A stretch of 64,000 bases of DNA, from assembly GCA_022561775.1 (NCBI GenBank), contig JADFQO010000001.1:1-64000 (forward strand). Reading direction: 5' to 3'. This DNA is from Myxococcales bacterium (lineage in GTDB: Bacteria > Myxococcota_A > UBA9160 > SMWR01). Positions 31,842-41,257 of the stretch are shown in pieces; positions within the stretch are counted from its first letter, which is position 1; each line of letters begins with the position of its first letter. Position numbers and translations under genes: made by a program. The notes under the pieces are model-generated. The model saw nothing but the letters and a program-made list of their open reading frames with translations, had not been told where the DNA came from and did no database searches.

Positions 31842-33884
31842 CTACCTCAGCAGGTAGCCCACGACCGCCACCGCACCGACGATCATGAAAAAGACGTAGC
31901 TCTGGGTGAGACCGGACTGCGCGTACTTCAGTCCGTTTGCGGCGACCGCGCGAATTCCGCGCGCTGTTCCGTTGACCCCGATCCCGTCGATCAACCGCGC
32001 ATCGACGATCCGGAAGAGTACGCGATCCGAGACCGCCACGAGTGGGCGCACGATGACCACGTCGTAGAGCTCGTCGACGTAGTATTTGTTGAGCAACGTC
32101 CGGTAGAAACCGGGGAGCTGCGTGGCGAGCCAGCCGGGCACGCCGGGCTTTCGGTTGTACAACAACCAGGCCAGCCCGGCTCCGGCCAGTGCGATCGCGA
32201 CCGCCCAGAGCGCCATCCAGAGTTCCAGGCTGTGCTCGATTGGATGGGGCTCACCGGCGGCCAATACCGGCTGCAGGAAGTTGGCGAGACTGTTCGATTC
32301 CTCGATTCCGATGATGTCACCCCAGACCTGGGGAAGACCGACGATCCCGGCGACGGCAGAAAAGAACGCGAGCACCCAGAGCGGATTCAGCACCAAGCCG
32401 TTCGGGTCCTCGATGTGGTTGCGAACGTCGCTTGCCGCGCGGCATTCGCCCATGAACGTGAGAACCCAGAGGCGAACCATGTAGAAGGCGGTGATGCCCG
32501 CCGTGGCCATGCCGATCCCGTAGAGCCAGATGTGGCCCGGCACGTTGGATGTCCAGACAGCGATGAGAATTTCGTCTTTGGAGAAGAATCCCGAGAAGGG
32601 CGGGAAGCCCACGATCGCGTAGGCGCCCGCAAAAAAGACCCAGCGAGTCATCCGGAGCCGATGCCAGAGGCCGCCCATCTTTTGCAGGTCCTGCTCGTGG
32701 TGCATGGCGAGGATCACCGCGCCCGCGCCGAGAAAGAGCAGCGCCTTGAAGAAGGCGTGTGTACCGAGGTGGAAGATCGCCGCCGTATAACCACCGCAAC
32801 CAGCAGCGAGAAACATGTAGCCGAGCTGGCTCATCGTCGAATAGGCGAGCACCTTCTTGATGTCGTTTTGCGTAATCGCGATGGTGGCCGCCACCAACGC
32901 GGTGATCGCCCCCGTCCACGCAACGACCGCAGAGATTTCGGGCGCAGCCGCGTAGAGGAAGCTGAGGCGGCAGACCATGTAGACACCAGCAGTCACCATC
33001 GTGGCTGCGTGGATCAGCGCGGAGACCGGAGTCGGGCCCGCCATGGCGTCGGGCAACCATACGTGAAGCGGAATCTGGGCCGACTTTCCGCAGGCTCCGA
33101 GGAAGAAACACAGCGCGATCACATTCACCAGCCGCCACTCGGGACCGAAAGGCATCCACGCCGGCACGGCGACGGTCATCTCCACGATGCCCTCGAGGTG
33201 TTCCTCAATACCTGCGAAGGAGATCGCCGGGTGTCCGATCTCCGAGAGCGCTCCAAAGAGCAGGAGGATCCCGATCAGGAAACCACAGTCGCCGATCCTG
33301 TTGACGATGAACGCCTTGCTTCCGCAGTAGGCATTCCAGCTATCGCTGTACCAGAAACCGATCAACAGGTAGGAGCACAGACCCACGCCTTCCCAGCCGA
33401 GAAACATCAACACCAGGTTGTCGCTCAGCACCAGCACCAGCATCGAGAAGGTGAAGAGGTTCAGGTAGCAGAAGAATCGCTGGATGCCTTTGTCGTCGCG
33501 CTGGTCATCCTCCATGTATCCGATCGAGTAGATGTGGATCATCGAGCCAACGAAGGTGACGATCAGGACCATTACCGCGGAGAGCGGATCGAGTCGAAAC
33601 GAGACTTCGGCGCTAAGCGCGCTCGAGCCGATCCCCGCCCCGATCCAGGTGTAGACGTCGTCGACCAGTACCCGCGAATCCGCGGGAAGCTCCAATAAAT
33701 CGCGAAACGCGATACACGCGAGCACGAATGAGAACAGGACCGCCGCGCACGAAAGAACCGCAGCCATGCGGGGTGGCGTCGGGCGACGCAACACTCCGAT
33801 CGAGATCCCGTGGTAGGTCGCGACCAACAGGGGAAGCAGGGGAATCCAGTGGAGCAGATCGCTCTCTATGCCAACACCTACCAT
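31842..33884 (-). CDS. nuoL: NADH-quinone oxidoreductase subunit L
   Basis: 680 residues, the largest antiporter-like subunit of complex I. Blocks visible are GWEGVGLCSYLLIGFWY (helix 5 Glu), GKSAQIPLHVWLPDAMAGPTPVSALIHAAT, DIKKVLAYSTMSQLGYM, and GFPPFSGFFSKDEIL. The C-terminal 100 residues hold the long lateral helix region (YVDELYDVVIVRPLVAVS) that lies along the membrane arm, then a final anchor helix. The start overlaps the nuoK 3' end by 7 bp, and nuoM follows after 6 bp. Confidence 0.96.
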   Translation of the reverse strand: MVGVGIESDLLHWIPLLPLLVATYHGISIGVLRRPTPPRMAAVLSCAAVLFSFVLACIAFRDLLELPADSRVLVDDVYTWIGAGIGSSALSAEVSFRLDPLSAVMVLIVTFVGSMIHIYSIGYMEDDQRDDKGIQRFFCYLNLFTFSMLVLVLSDNLVLMFLGWEGVGLCSYLLIGFWYSDSWNAYCGSKAFIVNRIGDCGFLIGILLLFGALSEIGHPAISFAGIEEHLEGIVEMTVAVPAWMPFGPEWRLVNVIALCFFLGACGKSAQIPLHVWLPDAMAGPTPVSALIHAATMVTAGVYMVCRLSFLYAAAPEISAVVAWTGAITALVAATIAITQNDIKKVLAYSTMSQLGYMFLAAGCGGYTAAIFHLGTHAFFKALLFLGAGAVILAMHHEQDLQKMGGLWHRLRMTRWVFFAGAYAIVGFPPFSGFFSKDEILIAVWTSNVPGHIWLYGIGMATAGITAFYMVRLWVLTFMGECRAASDVRNHIEDPNGLVLNPLWVLAFFSAVAGIVGLPQVWGDIIGIEESNSLANFLQPVLAAGEPHPIEHSLELWMALWAVAIALAGAGLAWLLYNRKPGVPGWLATQLPGFYRTLLNKYYVDELYDVVIVRPLVAVSDRVLFRIVDARLIDGIGVNGTARGIRAVAANGLKYAQSGLTQSYVFFMIVGAVAVVGYLLR

Positions 33885-34198
33885 TTGAGTAGATTGACCT
33901 CTTCCACATTCACGGAATCCCGATTGCGGAACATGGAGAGCAAAATCCCCAGCCCGACCGCCACTTCGGCAGCAGCCACCGCGATGACCATCAGCACGAA
34001 GACGTGTCCGTCGATCGCCGGCACCCCTTCGACCTGGGACCAGATGCGGTTGAAACCCACGAATGCGAGGTTGGCGGCGTTGAGCATCAGCTCGATCGAC
34101 ATCAGTATCACGATCAGGTTCCGCCGCGTCGCGACGCCGAGCACGCCGATCGTGAAGAGGATGGCCGACAAGCCAATGACGTGATCCAGGGGCAGCAT
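33878..34198 (-). CDS. nuoK: NADH-quinone oxidoreductase subunit K
   Basis: 106 residues with three membrane helices. GVATRRNLIVILMSIELMLNAANLAFV carries the Glu of helix 2 needed for proton transfer, and AEVAVGLGILLSMFRNR the second conserved Glu. Its ATG overlaps the nuoJ stop (TGATG) and its end overlaps the nuoL start by 7 bp, the usual tight packing of this operon. Confidence 0.95.
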   Translation of the reverse strand: MLPLDHVIGLSAILFTIGVLGVATRRNLIVILMSIELMLNAANLAFVGFNRIWSQVEGVPAIDGHVFVLMVIAVAAAEVAVGLGILLSMFRNRDSVNVEEVNLLKW

Positions 34199-34710
34199 CA
34201 GTCGATCTTCCGTTTGGCGAGAATCAACGCGCCCACGATCGCCGCGAGCAGCAGCAGGGACACCATCTCTACCAGCAACACGTAGTCCGTATAGAGCGAT
34301 AGTCCCAGCTGGCGATAGCCTCCGAAACCCTCGGGAACGGCTTCCGGTTGCGCGACGAGTAGCGGGGCCTGGCCCAGGGCGACGAGAACCTGGGCGAGGA
34401 TGGCGACTCCGACGATCACGACGGCGAGCTTGGCGACACGCTGCTTGCCGGGCGGAAACTCGTCGGTCGAGAGATTGAGCAACATCACGACGAAGAGGAA
34501 GAGCACGACGATCGCGCCGCCGTAGACCATGATCTGGATCACGGCGACCAGATAGGCTTCGAGCAGCAGGTAGATCGCGCCGAGGGAAACCATTGTGACG
34601 ACCAGGCTCATCGCCGAGGCGACCGTGTTGCGAATGTTCAGCACCATGCCCAGCGCCGAGACGACCGCGAGGATGCCGAACACGTAGAAGAGGATCGCTT
34701 CGACCGTCAT
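34198..34710 (-). CDS. nuoJ: NADH-quinone oxidoreductase subunit J
   Basis: 170 residues, five predicted helices. MVYGGAIVVLFLFVVMLLNL is the conserved third helix with the pi-bulge Tyr-Gly-Gly that changes shape in the enzyme cycle. It begins 7 bp after nuoH, with no nuoI in between; in most operons nuoI lies at exactly this place. The stop overlaps the nuoK ATG. Confidence 0.94.
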   Translation of the reverse strand: MTVEAILFYVFGILAVVSALGMVLNIRNTVASAMSLVVTMVSLGAIYLLLEAYLVAVIQIMVYGGAIVVLFLFVVMLLNLSTDEFPPGKQRVAKLAVVIVGVAILAQVLVALGQAPLLVAQPEAVPEGFGGYRQLGLSLYTDYVLLVEMVSLLLLAAIVGALILAKRKID

Positions 34711-34717
34711 CGCTCGA

Positions 34718-35860
34718 TCATCCCTTCACCCACAGCAGAACAAGGCCCGTCACAAAGATGTTCGCAATCGAAAGGGGCAGCAGGATCTTCCAGCACAGGC
34801 TCATCACCTGGTCGTAGCGAAAGCGCGGCAGCGACCAGCGCAGCAGCATCTGCACCCAGATCATCGCGAAGACCTTGAGCATGAAGGTCGAAAAGTGAAT
34901 CAGGATGCAGAGGCACGTCGCGAAACCGACGTCGAAGAAACGCGAAATCCCCCCGATGATCGTATCGGTTGACAGATACGGAACCGCCCACCCGCCGAGG
35001 AAGATCGTCGCAGTCAGCGCGGCGATGATGATGATCTCGATGAACTCCGACATGAAGAACAGGCCGAAGCGCATCCCGGAGTACTCGAGGTGGTAGCCCG
35101 CGATGATCTCCGATTCGCCCTCGGGGATGTCGAATGGCGGCCGTTTGTTCTCCGCCATGATCGCGGTCAGGAACATCAGAAAACCGAGGGGCTGATAAAA
35201 GATTCCCCAGGCGGGAACGCGGACCTGGTCGATCCACCGCCAATCGAGACCGAAGAACCGATCCAGGAAACCGAAGAGTCGGAAGGTGGTGTCCTGCGCG
35301 AGCGCCATGTCGGACAACCGCAGCGTCTCGAACACCATGAAGACGCCCACGACGGTCAACCCCATGGTGACCTCGTAGGAGATCAACTGCGCCGAGGCGC
35401 GAAGTCCGCCGAGCATCGACCAGTTGTTGTTGCTCGACCACCCGGCGATGACCGTTCCATAGGCGGCGATCGATCCGATCGCGAAGATGTAGAGCAGCCC
35501 CCAGTCGATGTCTGCGCCGACCAGGTTGAGGGTGGTATCGCCGAACCGATAGACGCCCCCGTAGGGGATCACCGCGAATGCGCTGATCGCGGGCACCGCT
35601 ACGATCAGCGGGCTGAGCAGGTGCATCACGCGATTCGCACCTTCCGGCACGACGTCCTCTTTGGTCATCAACTTGATCACGTCCGCGGCCGGATGGAGCA
35701 GGCCCAACACGGTGATGCCGCCCACGTCCGCGCGATTGGCGCCGATGCGATCCTGCATGAGGGCACTCTGCTTGCGCTCGATCCAGGTGATCACGGGCGC
35801 GATCCCGACCACCATCACGACGAGGATGAAGAGCACCTTGACGGTGGCTTCGATCAGCAT
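34718..35860 (-). CDS. nuoH: NADH-quinone oxidoreductase subunit H
   Basis: 380 residues, eight helices. This subunit forms most of the quinone chamber and joins the membrane and peripheral arms. Conserved blocks are IERKQSALMQDRIGANRADV, the cytoplasmic loop GWSSNNNWSMLGGLRASAQLISYE, RPPFDIPEGESEIIAGYHLEYSG (quinone-site loop) and RWSLPRFRYDQVMSLCWK. The ATG is directly next to the nuoG stop with no gap. Confidence 0.96.
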   Translation of the reverse strand: MLIEATVKVLFILVVMVVGIAPVITWIERKQSALMQDRIGANRADVGGITVLGLLHPAADVIKLMTKEDVVPEGANRVMHLLSPLIVAVPAISAFAVIPYGGVYRFGDTTLNLVGADIDWGLLYIFAIGSIAAYGTVIAGWSSNNNWSMLGGLRASAQLISYEVTMGLTVVGVFMVFETLRLSDMALAQDTTFRLFGFLDRFFGLDWRWIDQVRVPAWGIFYQPLGFLMFLTAIMAENKRPPFDIPEGESEIIAGYHLEYSGMRFGLFFMSEFIEIIIIAALTATIFLGGWAVPYLSTDTIIGGISRFFDVGFATCLCILIHFSTFMLKVFAMIWVQMLLRWSLPRFRYDQVMSLCWKILLPLSIANIFVTGLVLLWVKG

Positions 35861-37465
35861 CTAGCGCTCCGCCCCCGAAGCAGCTGAACCCGCCAGCAGG
35901 CGGCCCGTGTCGCCGACCGAATCGAGGTCGATCCCCACAAACGCAGGATTGGCGGCAGCGAGATCGCGCGCGACCTGACGCGCGTCGTAACTTCCATCGA
36001 AGCCCTCGAGGCCGAGCGCAGCACCGAGTTTTGCGAGCACTTCTCCGTCGGCGTACGTCTCCCACGCCGATTCCACGGCGGGTACAACGCGCTGAACGCG
36101 GCGTGCCACGTTGACGAAAGTACCTAGTTTCTCCGCGGCGTGGCGCACGGGGACGATTACGTGCGCGACGCGCTGCAACTCGGATGCGTGCGTGTCGAGC
36201 ACGATCACGGTATCAAGATCGGCGAGCGGCTTTTCGCTGCCAAGCAGACTCTCATGCAGCGCATCGTGCCCGAGCGTAATCAAGGCGTCGATTCCGCCAC
36301 TGCTGATGCGATCCACGACCGTTCGGGCGTCGCCGAATCCGATCTCGCGGGCGCCGGCACCGTTGGGCGCCTTCTCTTCCTTGATGAGCAGATCGTCCGC
36401 CTTACCGCGTACGACCGCGACGCCGGATGTCTCTGACCCCAGCGCGGAAAGAAAGCGCCGGAACGTGAACAGGTCCTCGTTGGTGGCGTGCGCGGACGCG
36501 AGTCCCGCGATTACTCCGGCGCCCTTCGACGCGATGAGTCGCCGCAAACGACCCGCCGCGACTTCGATCGCGCGATCGAGTCCGGTGGGCGCGAGTCGAC
36601 CCGATTCATCGCGCACCATACATTCCCGGAGCCGATCCGGGGCACCGATCTCGCGGTAGCTCATCCGGCCCGCGTCGCAGATCCAGGTGTCGTTCACCGC
36701 GTCGTTGCGGCGCGGCACGTAACGGTAGACCTTGTTGTTCGCGACGCCGAGGTGGATGTTGCAGCCGTTCGAACAACCCGTGCAGATTCCAGCAACCTCC
36801 TCGAGGAACCAGACCCGGATCTTGAAGCGGAAATCCTTCGTGGTGAGCGCCCCGACCGGACAGATGTCCGCGACGTTCATCGAATAGTCGTTGTCGAGCG
36901 GCGTCCCCGGGAAGGTCTCGATCACGGAGTAGTCGCCGCGGTTGAAGACCGCTAGCTCACCGGTCTTTGGAATCTCGCGACAGAAACGCACGCAGCGGCG
37001 ACACAGGATGCAGCGCTCCTGATCGAAGACGATCGTCGGCCCGAGATCGACGTTCTTCTTGAGCGCGCGGCGCGGCTCCTTGGAGCGCGACGCCTTGACA
37101 CCGTAGTCGTACGCGTAGTCCTGCAATTTGCACTCGCCCGCCTGATCGCAAATCGGACAATCGAGTGGGTGATTGATCAGCAGTAACTCCATCACGCCCT
37201 CGCGCGCGGCCTTCACGCGATCGTTGGCGGTGTGCACCACCATCCCGTCCTGGACCGGCGTATCACAGGCGATCTGGAGCTTCGGGATGCCCTCCACTTC
37301 GACCTGGCACAGCCGGCACGAACCGTCGACAGCGAGCTTCGGATGCCAACAGTAATGCGGGATGTCGACGCCGTTCATGAGCAGGCCCGCGTCGTCGAGC
37401 GCCTGAAGGATGGTGCGTCCCTCGGAAGCCTCGATCTCCGTTCCGTCGATCGTGATCTTCGGCAT
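35861..37465 (-). CDS. nuoG: NADH-quinone oxidoreductase subunit G, short form
   Basis: 534 residues from the ATG at 37465, overlapping the nuoF stop by one base; longer open frame upstream is nuoF shadow. It holds the iron-sulfur chain of the electron-input module: a [2Fe-2S] site (HYCWHP, GSCRLCQVEV, ACDTPV), the His-Cys cluster (HPLDCPICDQAGECKL), two further Cys sets (RCILCRRCVRFC and ICPVGAL), and a CTGCSNGC site at the start of the molybdopterin-oxidoreductase-like domain (about 225-534). That last domain is shorter than in the 680-900-residue forms, and no cofactor is expected there. The subunit is between nuoF and nuoH. Confidence 0.95.
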   Translation of the reverse strand: MPKITIDGTEIEASEGRTILQALDDAGLLMNGVDIPHYCWHPKLAVDGSCRLCQVEVEGIPKLQIACDTPVQDGMVVHTANDRVKAAREGVMELLLINHPLDCPICDQAGECKLQDYAYDYGVKASRSKEPRRALKKNVDLGPTIVFDQERCILCRRCVRFCREIPKTGELAVFNRGDYSVIETFPGTPLDNDYSMNVADICPVGALTTKDFRFKIRVWFLEEVAGICTGCSNGCNIHLGVANNKVYRYVPRRNDAVNDTWICDAGRMSYREIGAPDRLRECMVRDESGRLAPTGLDRAIEVAAGRLRRLIASKGAGVIAGLASAHATNEDLFTFRRFLSALGSETSGVAVVRGKADDLLIKEEKAPNGAGAREIGFGDARTVVDRISSGGIDALITLGHDALHESLLGSEKPLADLDTVIVLDTHASELQRVAHVIVPVRHAAEKLGTFVNVARRVQRVVPAVESAWETYADGEVLAKLGAALGLEGFDGSYDARQVARDLAAANPAFVGIDLDSVGDTGRLLAGSAASGAER

Positions 37466-38760
37466 CAGAGTTCGAAGCTCTCCGCAAATGGGCACTTGCG
37501 CTGCCGGACGTGCTCGGCGAAGTCGTCGCTGAAATGGCGCAGCAATCCCTGAATCGGCCACGCTGCAGCATCTGCGAACGCGCAGATCGTCTGTCCCTCC
37601 ATCTTGCCGGCGACGTCGAGCAGCACTTCAAGGTCTTCCTCTTCACCCGCTCCGCGCTCGATCCGATCGACGATCTTGTTGATCCACCCCGTGCCCTCTC
37701 GGCATTGGGTGCACTGACCGCATGACTCGTCGCGGAAGAAGTACGAGATCACACTCGCGACCCGAACCATGCAGGTGGTCTCGTCCATCACGATGATTCC
37801 GCCGGTACCGAGCATCGTCTTGCGCTCGTGCAAAAATTCGTTCGCCATCGGCACGTCGAGTTGTCCCGCCGGCAGAATCGACATCGACATACCACCGGGA
37901 ATCACGCCTTTTACCTTGCGCCCGCCGGGAACTCCGCCCGCATGCTCGAAGACGATCTCGGACAGCATCGTTCCGAGCGGCAACTCGTAGAGACCCGGGC
38001 GGACGACGTGACCCGACACGCCGAAGACCGTCGTCCCGGGACTCTTCTCGGTTCCGAACGAGCGAAACCAATTGGCTCCCTTCTCGACGATGTGCGGAAC
38101 GTGGGAGAAGGTCTCCACATTGTTGACCGTCGTAGGCATTCCGAACGCGCCATATTGCGCGGGAAAAGGCGGCTTCTTGCGCGGCTGACCCTTCTTGCCC
38201 TCGAGTGATTCGAGAAGTCCGGTCTCCTCGCCGCAGATGTAGGCGCCCGCGCCTCGTGTCACCCGCACATCGTGGCGAAAGCCCGTTCCCATCACGTTCT
38301 CGCCGAGATACCCCTTCGCGTAGGCCTCGCCGATTGCGCGCTCCATCTGGTCAGCGGGATAGGCGTATTCGCCCCGGATGTAGATGAAGGTCGTAGACGC
38401 TCCGGTCGCCCAGGCGGCGATCAAGATACCTTCGAGCATCTGATGCGACCCGCGCTCGAGCAGGATCCGGTCCTTGAACGATCCGGGCTCGGACTCGTCG
38501 GCGTTGCAGACCAGGTACTTGGGGCGATCCGTGTCCTTGGGCATGAACGACCACTTCATGCCCGTCGAAAAACCCGCGCCTCCCCGGCCCTGCAGGCCCG
38601 CGATCTTGACGAGTTCGATCACCTCGTCGGGGGACATCTCGGTCAGGGCTTTACGCGCGGCCCGGTAGCCGCCAACGCGCTCGTAACCCTCGATGGTTGG
38701 ATAGTCCTCCTCGCCGAAGTGTTCGGTGAGGTAGTTGGTCACGTAGGGAGTCTCGAGCAC
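37465..38760 (-). CDS. nuoF: NADH-quinone oxidoreductase subunit F
   Basis: 431 residues, the NADH- and FMN-binding subunit. The glycine-rich NADH site is LQGRGGAGFSTGMKW, the FMN region CNADESEPGSFKDR and GAGAYICGEETGLLESLEG, and the [4Fe-4S] ligands are CGQCTQC in ESCGQCTQCREGT and the Cys in TICAFADAA. It starts 10 bp after nuoE and overlaps nuoG by one base. With NuoE it accepts hydride from NADH and passes electrons to NuoG. Confidence 0.96.
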   Translation of the reverse strand: MLETPYVTNYLTEHFGEEDYPTIEGYERVGGYRAARKALTEMSPDEVIELVKIAGLQGRGGAGFSTGMKWSFMPKDTDRPKYLVCNADESEPGSFKDRILLERGSHQMLEGILIAAWATGASTTFIYIRGEYAYPADQMERAIGEAYAKGYLGENVMGTGFRHDVRVTRGAGAYICGEETGLLESLEGKKGQPRKKPPFPAQYGAFGMPTTVNNVETFSHVPHIVEKGANWFRSFGTEKSPGTTVFGVSGHVVRPGLYELPLGTMLSEIVFEHAGGVPGGRKVKGVIPGGMSMSILPAGQLDVPMANEFLHERKTMLGTGGIIVMDETTCMVRVASVISYFFRDESCGQCTQCREGTGWINKIVDRIERGAGEEEDLEVLLDVAGKMEGQTICAFADAAAWPIQGLLRHFSDDFAEHVRQRKCPFAESFEL

Positions 38761-38770
38761 CGCGCGACTC

Positions 38771-39241
38771 CTATTCGCCGAGCGAGTCGAGGATTCTCTT
38801 CGCTTTTTCGATGTCGAGAACCTCGTGATATTGGCCGTCGACCCGCATCATCGGCGCGTACCCACAGGCGCCCAGACACTCCTCGTGACCGAGGAAGATG
38901 CGACCGTCCGACGTCTCTCCAGGGGCTTTGATACCGAGTTGCGACTCCAATTGGCGCAACAGACCGCGCGCGCCGCGCAGCGAACAGGGCAGGTTCGTAC
39001 AGACGTAGACGTGGTGTTTAGCCTGGGGCGAGTCGAAGAACAGGTTGTAGAAGGTGAGAACTTCCATCACCTCGACGGGACGAATCTCGAAGATCTCGGC
39101 GATTTCGACCGCACACTCCTTTGAAACGTGACCGTACTCGTCTTGAACGAGGTGTAGCGCCGGGAGAAGCGCGCCTCTTGCCTGGGGATATTTCGCGATG
39201 ACCGCGTCGATCTTCGAGCGCGTCTGCTTGGAGATCACCAT
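38771..39241 (-). CDS. nuoE: NADH-quinone oxidoreductase subunit E
   Basis: 156 residues from the ATG at 39241; a longer frame starts in nuoA but only as overlap. The thioredoxin-like [2Fe-2S] domain has CTNLPC (C-x4-C) and ECLGACGYAP (C-x3-C). The N-terminal helices with PALHLVQDEYG and FYNLFF are typical. It overlaps the nuoA end by 7 bp. In most bacteria nuoB, C and D lie between A and E; here they are absent. Confidence 0.95.
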   Translation of the reverse strand: MVISKQTRSKIDAVIAKYPQARGALLPALHLVQDEYGHVSKECAVEIAEIFEIRPVEVMEVLTFYNLFFDSPQAKHHVYVCTNLPCSLRGARGLLRQLESQLGIKAPGETSDGRIFLGHEECLGACGYAPMMRVDGQYHEVLDIEKAKRILDSLGE

Positions 39242-39588
39242 TCGAGACCTCCCTTCATCCACTCGTAGATGAGGCCGACGGCGAGCGGAATGGTGAATAC
39301 GAACATTGCCCCGAGGCCGAACCAGCCGAGCTCCTGGAAGACGGCGCCCCACGGGTAGAAGAAGATCGCTTCGACATCGAAGACGACGAAGAGAATCGCA
39401 ACCATGTAGAACTTGACCGCGTAACGGCGACGCGGACTGACGATCTGCGTCTCACCGCACTCGAATGGCTGTTGTTTTTCGGCGAATCTGCGGCGCGGCC
39501 CGATCAGCAGATGGATGCCGAGCATCCCGCCCGCGATCACCATCCCCACGACGAGGATCACCAAAACGCCGGTGTACTCGGCGAGCAT
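39235..39588 (-). CDS. nuoA: NADH-quinone oxidoreductase subunit A
   Basis: 117 residues with three helices, first gene of the leftward operon. PFECGETQ contains the conserved Cys of the loop over the quinone site, and KFYMVAILFVVFDVEAIFFYPW holds the helix 2 acidic residues. It faces gpsA across a 133-bp divergent gap where the operon promoter should be; I could not pick a convincing one. Confidence 0.95.
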   Translation of the reverse strand: MLAEYTGVLVILVVGMVIAGGMLGIHLLIGPRRRFAEKQQPFECGETQIVSPRRRYAVKFYMVAILFVVFDVEAIFFYPWGAVFQELGWFGLGAMFVFTIPLAVGLIYEWMKGGLEW

Positions 39589-39721
39589 GGGCCGCGTCCT
39601 CCGCGCGCGTCAAAGGGGGTGGGAAATAGCCGAACCGCTACGAAAACCGCGCGGAAGGTAACGGGGAGCCCCGGGGGCGTCAAGAATTCCGGCGCCTCGA
39701 AAGGGCGCTCAGCTGGGTGAT

Positions 39722-40738
39722 ATGATTGCCGCCGTGAGTATCCCCATCGCAGTCCTCGGCGCCGGAAGCTTCGGGACCTGTCTCGCACTTCTCTGCGCGC
39801 GGGATCACGACGTCACGATTTGGGCGCGCGATCCGGCGCTCGCAGAGAGCATCAACCGCGACCAAAAAAACGCTCGGTATCTGTCGGACATCGAACTTCC
39901 CTCGAGCGTGCGCGCGACTTCGGACCTCTCGGAAGCCTTGAGGGATCGCGAATTGGTGATCTGCGCGGTCCCGAGTCAATTCGTGCGAGACGTGATGACG
40001 CGCGCCAACCGCAATCTGGCCGATACCAGTATCTTGATCTCGACCGTCAAGGGGATCGAGAACGGAACCTGCATGCTGATGGACGAGGTGTTCCGAGACG
40101 TACTCGACCCGGTCCACCATCCGCGCCTGACCTTCCTTTCGGGCCCATCGTTCGCCCGCGAGGTCGCCGACGGACAGCCCACCGCGGTGACGATCGCCTG
40201 CCACAACGAGACCTACGCGGTGTCCGTCCAGGAGTCGCTCTCCTCTCCGGAATTCCGCTGCTACACCTGTCGCGACGTCGTGGGCGTCGAACTCGGTGGC
40301 GCACTCAAGAACGTGATCGCGATCGCCGTGGGAATCTGTGACGGACTCGGCTTCGGGCTGAACGCCCGGGCGGCCGTGATGACGCGAGGGCTCCGGGAAA
40401 TCACCCGATTGGGCATCGCGATGGGCGCCGACCCGACGACTTTTCTCGGCCTCGCAGGTACGGGCGACCTCTGGCTGACCTGCACGGGCGACCTCTCCCG
40501 CAACCGCCGGGTCGGGCTGGCCCTCGCGCGAGGGGAGAGCCTCTCGGACATCGTAAACAGCATGAGCGAAGTCGCGGAGGGAATCCGGACGACCGAGGCG
40601 GCCCGCGAACTCGGGCGCCGCCACGGCGTCGAGCTGCCGATCGCGACGATGGTCGACGAACTCATCCGAGGAAAGATCACCCCGGAAGAAGGCGCGCGCC
40701 TGCTGATGGCGCGCCAGTTGCGCAGCGAGAACGAATAG
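39722..40738 (+). CDS. gpsA: Glycerol-3-phosphate dehydrogenase [NAD(P)+]
   Basis: 338 residues, the usual GpsA length. The cofactor motif is GAGSFGTCLA (about 13-22), FLSGPSFAREVA and ELGGALKNVIAIAVGICDGL carry the catalytic Lys and dihydroxyacetone-phosphate contacts, and GTGDLWLTCTGDLSRNRRVG is the family signature. The enzyme makes sn-glycerol 3-phosphate for phospholipids. The ATG at 39722 has GCTGGGTG upstream; a GTG at 39734 would start closer to the Rossmann strand and is also possible. Confidence 0.95.
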   Translation: MIAAVSIPIAVLGAGSFGTCLALLCARDHDVTIWARDPALAESINRDQKNARYLSDIELPSSVRATSDLSEALRDRELVICAVPSQFVRDVMTRANRNLADTSILISTVKGIENGTCMLMDEVFRDVLDPVHHPRLTFLSGPSFAREVADGQPTAVTIACHNETYAVSVQESLSSPEFRCYTCRDVVGVELGGALKNVIAIAVGICDGLGFGLNARAAVMTRGLREITRLGIAMGADPTTFLGLAGTGDLWLTCTGDLSRNRRVGLALARGESLSDIVNSMSEVAEGIRTTEAARELGRRHGVELPIATMVDELIRGKITPEEGARLLMARQLRSENE

Positions 40739-40857
40739 GGAACGCGTTCGCATAGATCTCGTACGCTCGTAACACCCTGCTCAAAAAAGAAAAATGCGGC
40801 AGATCGGGCGGGGCGAGGCCCTTGGCGCGGACGCACCGGCAACGCTAGCTTCTCAAC

Positions 40858-40876
40858 GAAAACGAAAATCGTTTTC
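40858..40876. promoter_or_regulatory. Fur box upstream of feoAB
   Basis: GAAAACGAAAATCGTTTTC is a 19-bp inverted repeat (GAAAAC arms around GAAAATC-type centre) and agrees with the classical Fur box at 14 of 19 positions. It lies 88 bp before feoA in an AT-rich patch. Iron-loaded Fur bound here would repress ferrous iron uptake. Confidence 0.75.
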
Positions 40877-40963
40877 AATTAGAAAACTCGCGAGGCTCCG
40901 AAACGACCCGAAGGCGGTCCGCTCCGAGCCCAGGCAACCCCAAGAAGATCCCACTCAGGGACC

Positions 40964-41257
40964 ATGGCCCTACCCACGGAATCCCACACACCCGCTGTTG
41001 AAGACGACGGCGGCGTGCCGCTCTCCTCGCTGGCCCCGGGTCGCAGCGCCACGGTGCTCGGCGTCGACTCGTCCACACCCGAAGGTCGTCGCCTGCTCGA
41101 GCTCGGTTTCTTGCCCGAGACCACAATCCGGGTCGTCCGGCGGGCGCCGCTCGGCGACCCGATCGCGTTCTACCTGCGCGGGGCCCAGATCTGTTTGCGG
41201 CGGTCGGAGGCCGCGCTGATCCGCGTGCTCGCGGCCGATGCGGGGCCCGAAGCTTGA
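40964..41257 (+). CDS. feoA: Ferrous iron transport protein A
   Basis: 97 residues, an SH3-like small cytosolic protein that works with FeoB. PLSSLAPGRSATVLGV and RRLLELGFLPETTIRVVRRAPLGDPIAFYLRG are the standard FeoA core; residues 1-18 are an extra acidic leader. It overlaps feoB by 4 bp (TTGA), and the Fur box upstream ties the pair to iron limitation. Confidence 0.92.
   Translation: MALPTESHTPAVEDDGGVPLSSLAPGRSATVLGVDSSTPEGRRLLELGFLPETTIRVVRRAPLGDPIAFYLRGAQICLRRSEAALIRVLAADAGPEA

Noticed and set aside
31575-33698. 707-codon plus-strand frame
   Set aside because: Antisense to nuoM and nuoL; composition is His/Asp/Arg/Gln-rich with no domain.
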